Source of the DNA: Dioscorea cayenensis subsp. rotundata
Lineage: Eukaryota; Streptophyta; Magnoliopsida; Dioscoreales; Dioscoreaceae
Direction of reading: 5' to 3'
Assembly: GCF_009730915.1 (NCBI RefSeq)
Contig: NC_052489.1
Location: 30,497,916-30,561,915 of the forward strand
DNA: 64,000 bases
The number at the start of each line of letters is the position of its first letter. Position 1 is the first letter of the stretch. The position numbers were made by a program, and so were the translations under genes. Shown piece by piece: positions 1 through 12,417 of this stretch. The notes under the pieces are model-generated. The model was not told where the DNA came from and did not search any database. It saw only the letters and a program-made list of their open reading frames with translations.

Positions 1-2027
1 TGCTAGACGACATCATACGGCGGCTACTGGCCGGTGGCGCGGCTGGGAAGCAGGTCCAGCTCTCCGAGGCTGAGATCCGCCAGCTCTGCGTCGAGAGCCG
101 CAGGATTTTCTTATCCCAGCCAAACCTCCTTCGTCTTTCCGCGCCTATCAAGATCTGCGGTCAGTCCTCTAAATCTCTCCTGCTTTCGGTCTTGTGGTGC
201 TTTTGATTGTCACTTGTTGCCAAGATGATTTTGTTTTCCATATGGGGATTGGGTTCAAAAATGATTTGAGTAACTCGTTGGTGATGAGGGAATTTGGGGA
301 AAGTTGGGAATTTTTATGTGTTTTATGAGGATTGAAGCGTTTCTGAAGAAAAGGTTGGATTTTTTAGCCGTCCCAAGTTTGTTTTGTTAGATTTGTATCT
401 GATGAGTTTCAATATATTCTAGGGTTCTTAATTCGAGCTGTTTATACATTTAAATTGTTTTCAACGAGGATATGATTTGATGTACCGTGCATTGAATGAC
501 CATTTGGTTTCAATTGGTATGCAGAGGATTTGAAACAAATTGGAGGTGATTTGAGTGTGAAAATTGAAAACCATTGATTGATTATTGACATATTCTACGA
601 TTATGAAGAAAATTAGGGAAATTTTGGCAAATTTAGTTGCAAGTTATGTTTTTGTTTCTGATATTAAAGTGTTGGTAAGATTGGTAGGAGAAATTACAAA
701 CTTAGTTTCAGTTCTATCAACCCTAAATGGTGAAACCTTTTTTCATCATTCTCTCTGTTTCTCTTCTATGTTGAATTATGGAATTTGTTTTGCTTGAATT
801 TTCAGATACATAGAGTTAATCTAATCATGCAATTAATTCTGCATTCTGGAAGTTGAAGAAGAGCATGCTGAATTAAAGAAAGCTGTGTGATGTTTAATCA
901 CCAAGCGAGCTTTTGTTTTCAGTGTCCATTTACTATTGTTATTCTTTTTTATTGGATTATGACCAAACTTTGTTCAGATTTTGACAAACAGAAACAGACT
1001 AGAAAATTCTTTTGAAGTTTGTAATGTTGCAAATGTGATTCCAGGTGATATACATGGACAATTTATTGACCTCTTAAGGCTGTTTGAATGCGGTGGCTTC
1101 CCTCCTTCGGCATCTTACTTATTTCTTGGGGACTATGTCGATCGTGGTAAACATAGCTTAGAGACGATATGTTTGCTTCTTGCATATAAGATCAAGTACC
1201 CTGACAAGCTCTTTCTTCTGAGAGGAAACCATGAGGACCCAAAAGTTAATCGGGTTTATGGATTTTACGATGAATGTAAAAGGAGATTTAATGTCAGACT
1301 CTGGAAGATATTTACCGATTGTTTTAATTGTCTTCCCGTTGCTGCACTCATAGACGAAAAGATATTGTGCATGCATGGAGGCCTGTCACCGGAGTTGAAT
1401 ACTTTGGATCAAATAAAGGATATTGAGAGGCCAACTGAAATTCCAGACAGTGGTCTTCTCTGTGATTTGCTATGGTCTGATCCTGATCCTGATCCTAGTA
1501 CTGAAGGATGGGGAGAAAGTGACAGAGGGGTATCATGTACTTTTGGTGCCAATAAGCTTGTTGAATTTTTGGAGAAGAATGAACTCGACCTCCTTGTACG
1601 AGGCCATCAGGTCAGTCGATACTTCTGTCTTCAAGAATGCAAGTGTTCAAATAGTGTGAAATATACCTCAAACACTTTCCTTTTCAATTCTTAGGTTGTT
1701 GAGGATGGATATGAGTTTTTTGCGCAACGGAGACTAGTAACAATATTTTCGGCGCCTAACTACTGTGGGGAATTTGATAATGCCGGTGCTCTATTGAGCA
1801 TAGATGACTCCCTACTTTGTTCATTTGAGATCTTGAAACCTCTAGAAAGCAAAGCTAAAGCTGGTAGCTCAAACACATTGAAACCGCTACCAAAGAAGGT
1901 AAATTCCTTTCATTTTTTGTTGAATTCTCGTTAAATTATAGCAGCAATGTCAACATAAATCTTTTTTTTTTTTAACATCTTTTGTGTATGTTCGATCAAC
2001 CAGTCCTCCAAAGGTGGGAAAGTATGA
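1..2027 (+). CDS. Serine/threonine protein phosphatase PP1 catalytic subunit (TOPP-like), 5' end outside window
   Basis: Removes phosphate from Ser/Thr; PP1 catalytic subunits work in nucleus and cytosol with regulatory partners. Exons read as 1-159 (partial), 1045-1610, 1695-1898 and 2004-2027. All junctions are GT-AG and the joined frame is open for 316 visible residues, near full family length (about 310-330). Exon 1 gives the PP1 N-terminal helix ending in APIKICG. The metallophosphatase motifs follow in order: GDIHG, GDYVDRG, RGNHE, MHGGLSP, RGHQ and [11 protein letters not shown], so the metal ligands and catalytic His are present. Oddities are DPKV after RGNHE, where PP1 usually has CASI, RGHQ for RAHQ, and GVSCTFG for GVSYTFG. 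The short last exon encodes a basic Lys/Ser/Gly tail. The gene converges on MED28. The start codon is not in the window. Family certain; exact isoform unknown. Confidence 0.93.
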
Positions 2028-2470
2028 GGCTCCTTTCATCACTTAAATTACAGAATAGATCCAAAGGGATCTACTACAGGATGTAGTATTCTTTTGTTAT
2101 TTCATCGGCCTTTTACAATCTGGAAGCTCTTGTATGTGCTGTAGTATTGCACATGGTATTTATTCTCTGTAAATTGACAACCAAAATTTCTTTAGCTGTA
2201 CATTTGTTAAGGTCTTAGTGCTGATTTTTTCATACATTTCACCAGTCAATTGTGCTGTTTGTTAGACGCTTCTGAATTGTATACAAGCAAAAGAAGTTAT
2301 GAATTAATTATCGTTTGCATAAATATGCCATTGTGACGTACATATATGTATTCACATGAGTACAATAACCTGTTATAGGAAAAAGATTGAACATCTAGTC
2401 ACCTACAAGTTCAGCATTGCTAAGGAAGGTTACAAAGTTATGATGACCAGAGAAATAAGAAATATTCAAA
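2028..2470. other. Convergent 3' region between PP1 and MED28
   Basis: This 443-bp AT-rich stretch separates two convergent stop codons and should hold both 3' untranslated regions. No reading frame, RNA gene or repeat was recognised. Confidence 0.6.
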
Positions 2471-4854
2471 TCAGACTCTTTCTAACTCATTCGTATGTTT
2501 CTCCAGCTGGTCTTTGAGCTCTTTTCTCCAACCTTGAATGAGTTTCTCATGCTTTGTGATAAGCTCACCTTTGATCTTCAGCTCTTCTTCCACAAGAGAG
2601 ATCTCCTGAAACATGGCAAAGATAGAATAAGATGACATGAGGAAATGGGTAAGAGGCTTTCAGTTTTCAGGACAAGATAGTTTGAATGGTTGATCTGTGC
2701 ATTCCTACGCAAAAATAGTACCTTCCTCAACATTTCTTCCTTGCTTGGTTGATCCTCGTGTTGGAGACCTATGAAATATAATTGGAGCTTCTTTGCAGCC
2801 TCCATAAAATCCCTTGCATGTCTCTCAACATCAACTAAAAAAAAAAAGCAGACTAGTGTAAAAGGCGTAAATAGTGATGCACTTCTCCAAACTATACTTG
2901 AAAGAACCACCCAACAAGTTCATAAAAGTTTCAACTGTAAAGATTTATATGCCAGATTTCTTTTGTTTTTTGTTTTATATAAGTCAATAACATGACCGTG
3001 AAAGCATCCATTTACAGCAGAAATCAATTTCAGTATCAAAGATCAAGTTCCAACACTAGGACTAAAAGTAATCCATGTCAATGAATCAGCGCATGAGAGT
3101 GGAAAGAATGATGGATTGCTAGCAGGAGCACCACTCATCATAGACTCCACCACTTCCCCTTTATTGCCACAACTAGTGCTGTATAACTGTAGGCTTGGAT
3201 AACTATTTGGATATGAACAGCAATTGCCATTCCATCAGATACTTGTCCATTTTCAAGGATACTGCTTTCCATTTGTACTGCCATATATCCCAATCCAGGG
3301 AAGGATTCTTGTCTTCTTTGAAGTGCATTCGAAATATTTTGTATCAAAGAATTAGGAATAAGTGATTTTTATTGTAGCAATCAAAGATGATTATTGATCA
3401 CTTCATTAAAATAACCTCTACTAGATAATCACCATCAATCCCAAACACCTAAACCAATTGGAGAATTTCAATATATGAGACAAAAGGAATTCATAGACTA
3501 GTTCACTAACAGTTATACCTCGCATTATAACCATTTTTTATTTTAACGCCAAATTAAAAAGGTAGGGGTGATTGAATACCAATAGGCTACTTGGTTGTTA
3601 GTGCATTATAACTATTTTTTAGTCAAGATGAGCCGCCAAGAAAGACAGAGCGTAAGATGAGCCGCTAAAAAAGACAGAGCGTGTATAAGCCTCAACGAAG
3701 TAAGTGGGTGGGAACAAGGCCTACGCACACATAGGCGCTAAGACTACCTGTACACAATCAATACTCACACTCCCAAAAATATGCTTTCACCTATGATTCG
3801 AACTCTCACTATTTATGAAGAGTTTTAATGGGGATCCGGCTACCAATAGATTACTTTATCGTTGGTCTATTGTTAGCCAGGTTAACATGCATTATAACCA
3901 CTTTAGCATTCTTTCCACCTCTTCTGTCCAGCACATTGGAAAGGGTTTGCCATCTAGATATGAGTTTTCTCAGCAAGATAACCTCTCATAAATAATCATT
4001 CTCCTATCCCGGACACCAAAACAAGACTGTGAAACAGTGGCAAAAGCTTCAACATGCTAGATTGCTAACAATTACCTAAATACAATTAGCCATTCTTTGA
4101 ACTGCTCCTATCCAGCACATTGGAAGGAGCAAGGAACCCTATTCCCTCATCAAGATAGCCTCTTCACTCTACTATGATTTCATCCTATGGCTGTGAGCCG
4201 ATAGCATAGAGTAAAAGAGACTGGATTGCTATGGATGACCTTGCATTACAGAATTCAATCATAAATTTCACTACTTCTTTCAAGCACATCAGAAATTTCA
4301 ACAAATGATGCAGTAACAAAGAATTCAGAGACTAGATTGTTAACAATTTATCTTGCATTATATTAGGGCATTCTCTCTGCTACTTTCCAGCACAATATAA
4401 ATGGTTCGTTCCTTGAATGGATTAGGAATTTTCCATATCTACTAAGCAATCAAGGGAAATCCTCTACCTAGTTCTTCTTCAAAATCACGTCTTTCAAGAA
4501 ACCATTCTCAATTTCCACACACTATAATCGATCAGAGACATCAGTACCAAAGATTTCAATCTCATCCCTAAAATTTCACAACCTCTTCGGACCCTTCAAT
4601 AGCATCAGAGATCAACCAAAACAAGTTATCAAACTTCAGATCTAACAGAGAACGAAGGAGTTACTCTGGTGGGAGGAGTGAACGGAGCGATCGACGGCCT
4701 GGAGCTCGCGCGCAGGGAGGCAAGGCAGCAACGCAGCCTCCAGCGCCGCCACACAAGCCATCATCTCATCCCGCTGCTGCCTCTGTTGCGATTGCTGCGT
4801 CAACGGCGCCGGCGACGGCGGCTGTGACGCCGTTCCATGCTGCTGCTCCGCCAT
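2471..4854 (-). CDS. MED28: Mediator of RNA polymerase II transcription subunit 28
   Basis: A subunit of the Mediator head, which links transcription factors to RNA polymerase II in the nucleus. Exons (minus strand) are 4665-4854, 2722-2834 and 2471-2605. Splicing joins CAC CAG A to TT GAT, giving the family signature HQIDVERHARDFMEAAKKL, and then MLRK to EISLVEEELK. The product is 145 aa, close to known plant MED28. Order: a Gln/Pro-rich N-terminus, the conserved block MMACVAALEAALLPCLP, the VERHARDF helix, then a charged coiled-coil C-terminus ending LERV. The first ATG lies just before MAEQQ with a GC-rich first exon. Intron 1 is 1.83 kb and carries a SINE. Confidence 0.95.
3615..3887 (-). 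mobile_element. tRNA-derived-type SINE in MED28 intron 1
   Basis: Flanked by near-perfect 13-bp direct repeats (3602-3614 and 3888-3900, TGCATTATAACTA versus TGCATTATAACCA). Read on the minus strand it begins with an AGTAATCTATTGGTAGCCGG-like A-box region, has a GAGTTCGAATC B-box-like motif, and ends in GACTAAAAAA. A second copy lies at 18846-19070 in the opposite orientation. This copy carries a roughly 30-bp internal duplication (AAGATGAGCCGC... twice near 3625-3680) that the second lacks. It has the same orientation as MED28 transcription. The Pol III origin is inferred from the boxes. Confidence 0.8.
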
Positions 4855-4964
4855 TAGAGTGATCGATCTTTCACGAAACCCAAACCCAATTATAAATATT
4901 CAAAAATATTTATAAGCAAAAAAAATTATATATTTTTAATATAGATTTTATATATATATACAGC

Positions 4965-6620
4965 TCAATCAGATATATCCAAGAGCAAGGCTACGTCATC
5001 TTGGGCTTTGGTGGGCTTTATTGGGCTTTCCTCAATAACAACCGAAGGCCCAACCAAATCCATAGCCTTACAAGCCTCTCTTTCCCAATCAGTCCTCAAC
5101 GTTACAACCACTATAGACACAGCACACACAACCTGGGCCGCAAGCAAGCCCAAACAAAGGCCCACAAAGCCCCAATCCAGCCCAAAAGCAAGCAATACAG
5201 CCACCGGAGCTCCGACGAGATAGAAAGAATAAAGATTAATGGCAGCACCAATGCCCGGCCGTGCACTTCCCCGGAGAACCCCACATCCGGTGGTCTGCGG
5301 GCAGTTTGCTAGCTCGCAAAGGCCGATCACCGGAAGAATAGTTTTGGTCAACTGGAGAACCTCCTCGTCGCCGGTGAACACTCTCCCCCATGCTTCCCTC
5401 CCAACTGTTGTCCAAGCTAAACTTATACAAGATACCATGAAGGAAAGAATCATGGCAACCTTGGCTGCAACTCTAGCATGGGTTGGTCTTCCGGCGCCGA
5501 GCTCATTCCCGACACGAGCCGAAACCGATGAGCTCAACGTTGTTGGCAGTGTGTACATAAGGGACGTGGTTTGGATCACGATGGCTGCCGTTGCTAAGGT
5601 GACGTGAGGGTGGTGGAGATAGCCGGAGAGTAAAGTCATGAGCTCATACCACCACCACTCTAAGCAAACGGCTAAGCAGCTTGGGATGGCGAGACGAAGG
5701 AGGGAGCTCCATTCAACGACGAGCTTCGGCGAGGAAGGTGGTAATGGTGAGTAGAAATGATCTGGAGGAGGCTTGGTGTAAAGGGTGTAAACAAGAAGAA
5801 TGAGAAGAGTGGTGAAGTTGGTAGTGAAGGTGGCAATGGCTACGCCTTGAATGCCAAGATGGAGAGTGGAGCTTAGAAGGGTGGTTAGAGGGAGGTGGAG
5901 AAGCAAAGATAGTGCGCTGCTCCACATCAATGGCTGAGGCTGTCCCTTGCTTCGGAAGTAGATACGGATTGGATGGAGAAGACTGTTGGCGATGAGGTCA
6001 GGAAGAGAGAAAAGACAGTACTTTCCGGCCACCTTTGAGATCTCCTTGTCTTGCTGGAGATGAAGCATTAAGGTTTCAAGATTGATCCATAAGAGAGATA
6101 TCGGAAGAGAAGCGAGGAGAAGGAGAAGGATAGTTCGACGGAGAGCGGAGATGACGCAAGGGAGGTTTCGAGAGCCAAAAGCTTGGCTACACACAGGCTC
6201 CATGCCTGTGGCTAGGCCGGAGAGGACGGAGTAGCCAGTGATGTTGGTGAAACCGACGGCGAGAGCACCGCCGGCAAGCTCAAGCCTTCCTAACCTCCCT
6301 ATGTAGATGACTGATATCATGCCTTTGAGGTAGTTGATCAGGTTTATGGCAGTTATTGGTAGACCTATGTCTTTCATTCTCTTCAACTCCTCCACCACCT
6401 TGAGATGAGCATAGAGAATAATGAATATTATCAACATTATTATTATTAGGAAACATATATATATAGTTTATATATAGTTTATATATAGTTTATAGTTAGT
6501 AATTAGTAATAATAATAATGATAAGATTGTGGCAAGGGTGTGATATATGATCACTGTGAAGAAGCAAGTAAGTACCTCAGGCATTGTTAGGTACTTTTGG
6601 ATAGGATCTCCTCCAAGCAT
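4965..6620 (-). CDS. MATE family efflux transporter (DETOXIFICATION protein)
   Basis: Multidrug and toxic compound extrusion carriers are 12-helix membrane proteins that export organic cations, metabolites or hormones using an H+ or Na+ gradient. I chose a two-exon model: 6576-6620 (MLGGDPIQKYLTMPE) spliced to 4965-6398, which starts VVEELKRMKDIG. This gives 492 aa, normal for the family. A single-exon reading from 6437 would begin with a non-family hydrophobic leader that is really intron. Visible landmarks are IGRLGRLELAGGAL, GFTNITGYSVLSGLA, MEPVCSQAFGS and SARVGNELGAG. The set resembles the plant clade that includes ADS1 and BCD1 (DTX48-56), so a regulatory or vacuolar/endosomal role is possible; substrate unknown. 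The 3' end is about 110 bp from the MED28 start, same strand. Confidence 0.93.
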
Positions 6621-8805
6621 CTGTATGTGCCCTGGTTGGTCCTTTTGATTGCCACTGTGGGTTCTATTTGTTTTGTGTGGGGGCTGTCTTTAGAGAAGAG
6701 GATGATGATGATGATGATGATGAAGGTGGTGGTTGCATGATAGAAATGGAAGAGAAGGGAAGCCAAGGGAGGGAATTTATAATGGTTTGAATGTGGAGAT
6801 ATGGGGCCACACTAAGCTGTCTTAACAACCCTACTTATTCAAATCCAATATTGATTGTTTAATAGTAATATATATATATATATATTAATGAATTAATAAA
6901 TAGTGTGTGTGTGTGTGTAACAAGGTTAGACATGTCTATGTCATGGCTTGCATGCAAAGGTTAATTATCTAAAGCTCAAGGGAGTGAAGTATACATTACT
7001 TGCTGGTTATATAGATGAGGTGATTGTAGATGGAGACCATTCAAAGGATTTGAGGGGCCTCATGACCATTTTAGATGGCAACATTTCCATTGATACTTTG
7101 ATGGTACTCAACCATTTCTCATCAACAAAAAGTGTGGCATCAATTTAGCCAATGCTTTTGTACACTTCTCGAAAGGAGTTTCTGAACTCCACTCAACTTC
7201 TATTTTACTGATTTTTTTTTTATTTTTCACTATTCAAGTTATAGCAAGATAAACATGTTTTTACAAAAAAAAATAAAGTGAATAAACCAAGATAAACATG
7301 TTTGGAAACATATAAATAAAACATATTCTTTTTACTCTTAATTATTTCACATATTCTTTTTACTCTTAATTTTTAGAAATAATAGTTGATTTAAATGAAT
7401 AGTTTTTTTAATAAGGTGGATAAACCACAAATTTATTAAAAAAGAATAGTTTTTTGTTTTAAAAAAAAACAATGTAGTGCATTATAATATATCATTTTAC
7501 TAAATAATAATAAAAACACAAGTGTAAATCAGTTACTGCTCATTATATTTTTTTTTCATAGGTGGAGTTATAAAATTTTATTTATTTAATTCTTGATACA
7601 TATCTCTTCTTTGATTAGTTTTATATGAATTTTGGTATTCTTTCAGTATTTTTTTTAATTATAGGTTTTTTTTCACTTTTCCCAGTATTCTATTTATCTT
7701 TCTCACCTTTGATATGTTAGTTTTCAAGGAATTATGAAAGAGGTATTAAAAGCTTCATAAAAAGTAACATTTTACAGCATATATTTTTATATTCACAAAT
7801 ATTCAAATTCAAAATCAAGTATTTAAACAATCTAAGGTAAAGGTTTTACTATTGGGATCAATTCTCTTCAACTGCTATACTATTAATATCAAATGATAAT
7901 GTTATAAAAGAAAAAAAAAAGTTAAATATGATTAATATATTTATTAAAATTCCTAATGCTAACATGAGACCATAATTAATTAAGCCACGATGTATGTGAA
8001 GAAGATTAGTAACGTGACCTAATCCCTACCCATTTTGAGTTGAGGTCTTGTTATTCTAAACCCTATCTATGATCCTATCCCTACATGCAGCCTAAAAACC
8101 CTAACCCTAACCTAGCTAACCCTAGGTGCTAAACTTTTGGGGGTGAGTGGGTGCACGCAAGGTGTCCACCAAAGCAACAGCAAATACCTCCTGATTCGAG
8201 TCTTGGATCACGTTCAATTTGGTGCTTGGTCTGATCCAACGTGCAATAAAATGGTTCATCAAGCACGTACCCAACCCAAGCAATTTAACTTGATACCATT
8301 ATTGGCAATACAACCTTTTTCTATTTCTAAATTTATCTTTCCATCATTCTATAACCATCAAGAAATAAGAAGAACATTTTTTCTGTGCGCTGATCAATGA
8401 TACCCATAATCATGCATGAGGGATAAATATATTGAAGATGCACATGTGTTATATATATATATATATATATATATTGAAGGAAACAATAGAACATGATCAA
8501 TTTATCACATGCTTTGAGACATGAACATGTAGTTCATTGAGCATGCTTGATTTATACTTTTTCTTGCCTATGTACTTCATAGCTCACAACCATTATTGTT
8601 AGATTTCTTTATATGAATCCTATTTCACTTGGTTTACTTATATGATTTTTTAAATTAAAAAAAACTAACATATTTGTGGTGGCAAATGGCAATAGAGGGA
8701 TGAGAAAATTTAGGCGACATGATGGCTCCATATCATTCTAACTTGTAACCATGATCTACTTAAAACATATTATATAATATGATAAAATAATTTTGACAAA
8801 TTGAG
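6621..8805. other. Gene-poor region upstream of the MATE gene
   Basis: Contains the MATE 5' leader/promoter with a GAT-type trinucleotide run (about 6692-6722), a TA run near 6871-6885, a GT run near 6904-6918 and a TA run near 8449-8474. Two short minus-strand motifs near 7257-7300 and 7405-7440 (GTGGTTTATCCAC next to TTATTAAAAAA) resemble the tails of the LINEs elsewhere in the window. Small frames at 6948-7148 and 8137-8400 match nothing I recognise. No convincing gene. Confidence 0.5.
8091..8126. repeat. Short telomere-like tract
   Basis: A cluster of CCCTAA-type units (AAACCCTAACCCTAACC, then AACCCTAGG). It may be a degenerate interstitial telomere repeat or a strong telo-box group without an obvious downstream gene. 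Confidence 0.5.
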
Positions 8806-11800
8806 CGGCCTTCAGTCTCACGGTCAAGTTTCTTGATAAGCGGGATAACTTCGCGTGGAGATGTATCACAGTTTATGATCCGAATGTGAGAGCTTTAAAA
8901 TCCGCATTTTGGGAGGAGCTTCGTAGTTGTAGTGGTGATCCGAGGGTCCCTTGGGTGATAGGCGGGAATTTCAACGCCATTTTTTCTATTGAGGATAAAT
9001 CCTCCGGGGCTCCTAATCTTCGCGACATCCGTGTGGCGAATAAGTTCTTGTTGGATCTTCATCTCTGTGAGCCACCTGCGATTGGGAGAAGGTTCTCCTG
9101 GACGAATGGACAGGAGAACCCCATCTGGGTGAAACTTGATAGATTCCTAGTGAATACGCCTTGGAATGATCACTTCCCTAGAATCTTGCAAAACAGTCTT
9201 CCTAGGCTTGGCTCTGACCATGTCCCTATTCGGCTGGAGGTGGGTGGAGTGAGCTTCCATCCGAGGCCCTTTAGATTCGAAGCAGTTTGGTTCACGGATG
9301 AGGGTTTTAATGATCGGGTCAAACAGTGGAGGGAAGAGATGGCACCTGTTGGTTGTGGTGCTTTTGTGTTATCTAAAAAGTTAGCCGGACTTAGAGAGCG
9401 CTTAAGGACGTGGGCCAAATTTAACTTTGGTTCGGTCAAGCTAAAAAAACTGGAACTGTTACATCAGATTGAGACCTTAGACACTGTTAAGGAGTCCAGG
9501 GGCCTTCTTCCTTCTGAGCTTGTTTTTGAACAAAGTCTTTTGCAATTGTTGGAGATTATCCATAAAAAAGAAGAAATTTATTTGCGGCAAAGATCCAGGA
9601 CTCATTGGTTAAAGGAAGGAGATGGCAACACTAAGTTCTTCCATGCGGTGGCCAACGGTCGGAAGAGTCGTAATCTTATCTCGGGTGTTGTCCTGGACGA
9701 GAATAGGATATTTGACCCAAAAGAAATTGGGAAGATCTTTGTTGCGCGTTTCCAGCAACAATTTGGTAGTAAGCGAGAGTCGAGATTCAAAGTAGATCTT
9801 CCCAAACTCTTTGAAAACAAACAACATGTGCAGTTAGGGGTGCTTGAGGGGCCTTTTTCTTCGGAAAAAATCAAAGATGCGGTCTTCAGTCTAGGTGGGG
9901 ATAAAGCACCTGGCCCGGATGGCTTCCCGATGTGCTTCTTCAAACAATGCTGGGAGTCGATCAAAGTAGACATCTTCAAATTTTGCGAGGACTTCTACTT
10001 TGATAGAGCTAACTTGGAAAAGGTTAACTGGGCAAGTATTGCTCTTATCCCCAAGATGGAGACACTTGAGCAGCCAGGGGATTAAAGGCCTATCGGTCTA
10101 ATCAATTCATCCCTTAAAATCATCTCTAAAATTTTGGGGACGCGATTAGGTAAAGTGAAGGATGTGCTGGTGGATAGCGTCCAATCTGCTTTCTTGAAGG
10201 ATCGTTGTATTCTTGATAACATGGCAATTGCGGAGGAACTAATTTTTAGTATGCATAATAGAAGATTACCTGGTCACATTTTGAAAGTGGATTTTGTTAA
10301 AGCCTTTGATTTGGTGGATTGGGATTTCCTTTTGGAGCTGCTAAAAGCCAGGGGTTTTGGGGTCCAATGGTTGACGTGGATCGAGAGAATTCTTTCATCT
10401 TCTAAGGCTAGCTAACGTGTTGATAAACGGAGCGCCGAATGGTTACATTCGGTATCAAAGAGGCTTAACGTAAGGGGATCCTCTTTCGTCGTTGCTTTTT
10501 GTCCTTGTCACGGATGCGCTTAGTGAGATATTTAGACATGCGCTGGATTCCAAGATTCTGGTTGGGGTGCCTCTGGGTTCTTTCAAGAGTAGATGCAATC
10601 TGCACTATGCAGATGACCTTCTGGTGTTGACTTTTGGAGGTTTGGAGGATCTCAGAATAGTGAAACTAATTTTATACCTCTTTGAAGGGATGTCAGGGAT
10701 TCGGGCAAATTTTTCCAAAACTTGTTTGTATTCGGTTAGCTCTAGGGTCTTGCTTGAAGCTGCGGCTGTAGATACTTTGAACTGGGCTTCTCCCGGTTAT
10801 GTACTTAGGGCTTCCAATCTCGGGTAGAAGGCGACGTAACCAAGATCGGGAGGGGATCATCGCAAAAGTGCATCGAAGACTTTCGTCTTGGAAAATCCGA
10901 CATCTTTCATTAGGTGGTAGGCTCATGCTGGTGAACTCCTTGCTTTTGGCTCTGGCAACCTATTGGATGTTCATTTTTAGATTACCTTCATGGGTTATTA
11001 AAGCGATTGATCGTATCAAGAGAGATTTTTTGTGGTCGGGGCCTGATATTGAGAAGCCGAGATGTAGATTGGTTAGTTGGAAGGCGATTTGTCTTGCCTG
11101 CGATCAAGGTGGATGGGAGATTCTGGATCTACACAACGTTAATCAGGCGCTCCTCAGTAAATGATGGTGGAAATATTTGAACGAGCCACGGTGGGGAGGG
11201 ACGGTGGTCATTCAGTTTAATTACGGTTGTTCGAATTGGAATTTGTTCCCTTGCAGTAGAGGGAGGATGTCTTTCTTCTGGAAGGGGGTGCTGACTGGTC
11301 TACCCACCTTAAGATGCTGCATCAAGAGTGAGATTTATTCTGGCGCGGAAACGCTCTTTTGGAAAGACCAATGGCTTAACGGTAGGGCTCCGATGTATGT
11401 TTGGTCTGACATTTTCAGTAGTTTTGCACAGCACGACGCCTCTTTTACTAAATTAGCATACCTGTTAGAGGGGCAACCTTTTTGTGTTAATGCGAATGTC
11501 ATTCAGATCCAAGACAGGTTAAGGACGGTTCGTTAGGATGAGAGGGATAAAAAATATTGGTCGTTAACTGGAAATAAGTTGTTCTCGGTGAAATCTCTTT
11601 ATAACTTCCTTAATGACGGCGGGTTGCGTTGTGCGGTGGTGAAATTCTTTTGGAAAAACAACTGCCCTAAGAAAATCAACATCTTAAACTGGCTGGTCTG
11701 GAAGAACAAGATCTTTCGCTAGAAAATCTGGCAATTAGGCGGTGTAACTCGCTGCCTACGACTACTTGTGTGATGTGTCATGCAGGTGTGAAGTCGGTCG

Positions 11801-12417
11801 ATCATTTATTTCTTCAGTGTCCGGTTGCTTTGGAGGTTTGGGGGTGTTTTAATAGTTCGTTGTCCTTGCCAGAGCTGCCAACCTCGATGTGCAACCTTTG
11901 GCTATCTTGGAGAACCTCGGTTCGACCTGCTGATAGAGTTTGGGTGGTTAGTGGTCAAGGCATTAGTGTGGAATTTATGGCTTGCTCGAAATGATAGAAT
12001 TTTTAATGCTAAAATTCTGCCTTCACACTGCATTGTTCTGAGTATTAATCGCATGCTTCTCTTGTGGTTCGATGCACTTGCAGATTCGGTCAAGGTGAAG
12101 ATCGAAGATACTATTGCCTTTGTCCGTCGCAATCTTGAGTTCGTGGGTCCGAGGAGTCTGCAGGACTTGGGCGACACTGCTGCCGAGGAGGCACCTGGCT
12201 CTACCACAGGGTTGTCGGTTCGTTGTTTTGGTTTTTGGGGGATAGCTGGGCTATCCTAGGAGGTTAGTCATATTTTGTATTGCTTGTTTCACTGCTTGTG
12301 AGACAAGTGTGTTAGTGTTATTTTCTGGGATTTCCAGTGTGGTTGTTTATGGTAAGTCTATATGTTTTTCTCTATTTTTTTAATTGAAATGATTTATTTA
12401 CCTTTTAAAAAAAAAAA
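8806..12417 (+). mobile_element. 5'-truncated, decayed LINE (plant L1-type), copy 1
   Basis: Starts inside the endonuclease domain (FSLTVKFLDKRDNFAW near 8806) and runs through endonuclease (WVIGGNFNAIF, GSDHVPIRLE), reverse transcriptase (KAPGPDGFP near 9905, RPIGLINS, KVDFVKAFDLVDW, YADDLLVL near 10605), the GGWEILDL region, a Cys/His zf-RVT motif (CVMCH...VDHLFLQC near 11770) and a terminal IAFVRRNLEFVGP-like tail. The poly(A) tail is at 12407-12417. ORF1 and the endonuclease start are missing. The RT active-site YADD is kept, but the frame is broken by several stops (e.g. after 10080, near 10412, 10468, 11161, 11536, 11720) and shifts (near 10800 and 11800), so it is dead. An AT-rich imperfect repeat flanks it (ACATATTATATAATAT near 8766, ACATATATATAATAG near 12422); it may be a target-site duplication or chance. 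Confidence 0.9.

Noticed and set aside
585-797. 70-codon frame in PP1 intron 1
   Set aside because: Lies between exon 1 and the TTCCAG acceptor at 1044, no domain, AT-rich composition.
6948-7148. 66-codon frame upstream of the MATE gene
   Set aside because: No recognisable family, no splice partners, isolated in AT-rich DNA.
8137-8400. 87-codon frame after the telomere-like tract
   Set aside because: No domain or conserved motif recognised; length is expected by chance.
9170-9979. Antisense frames over LINE copy 1
   Set aside because: Mirror frames of the reverse transcriptase coding strand with no domain of their own.
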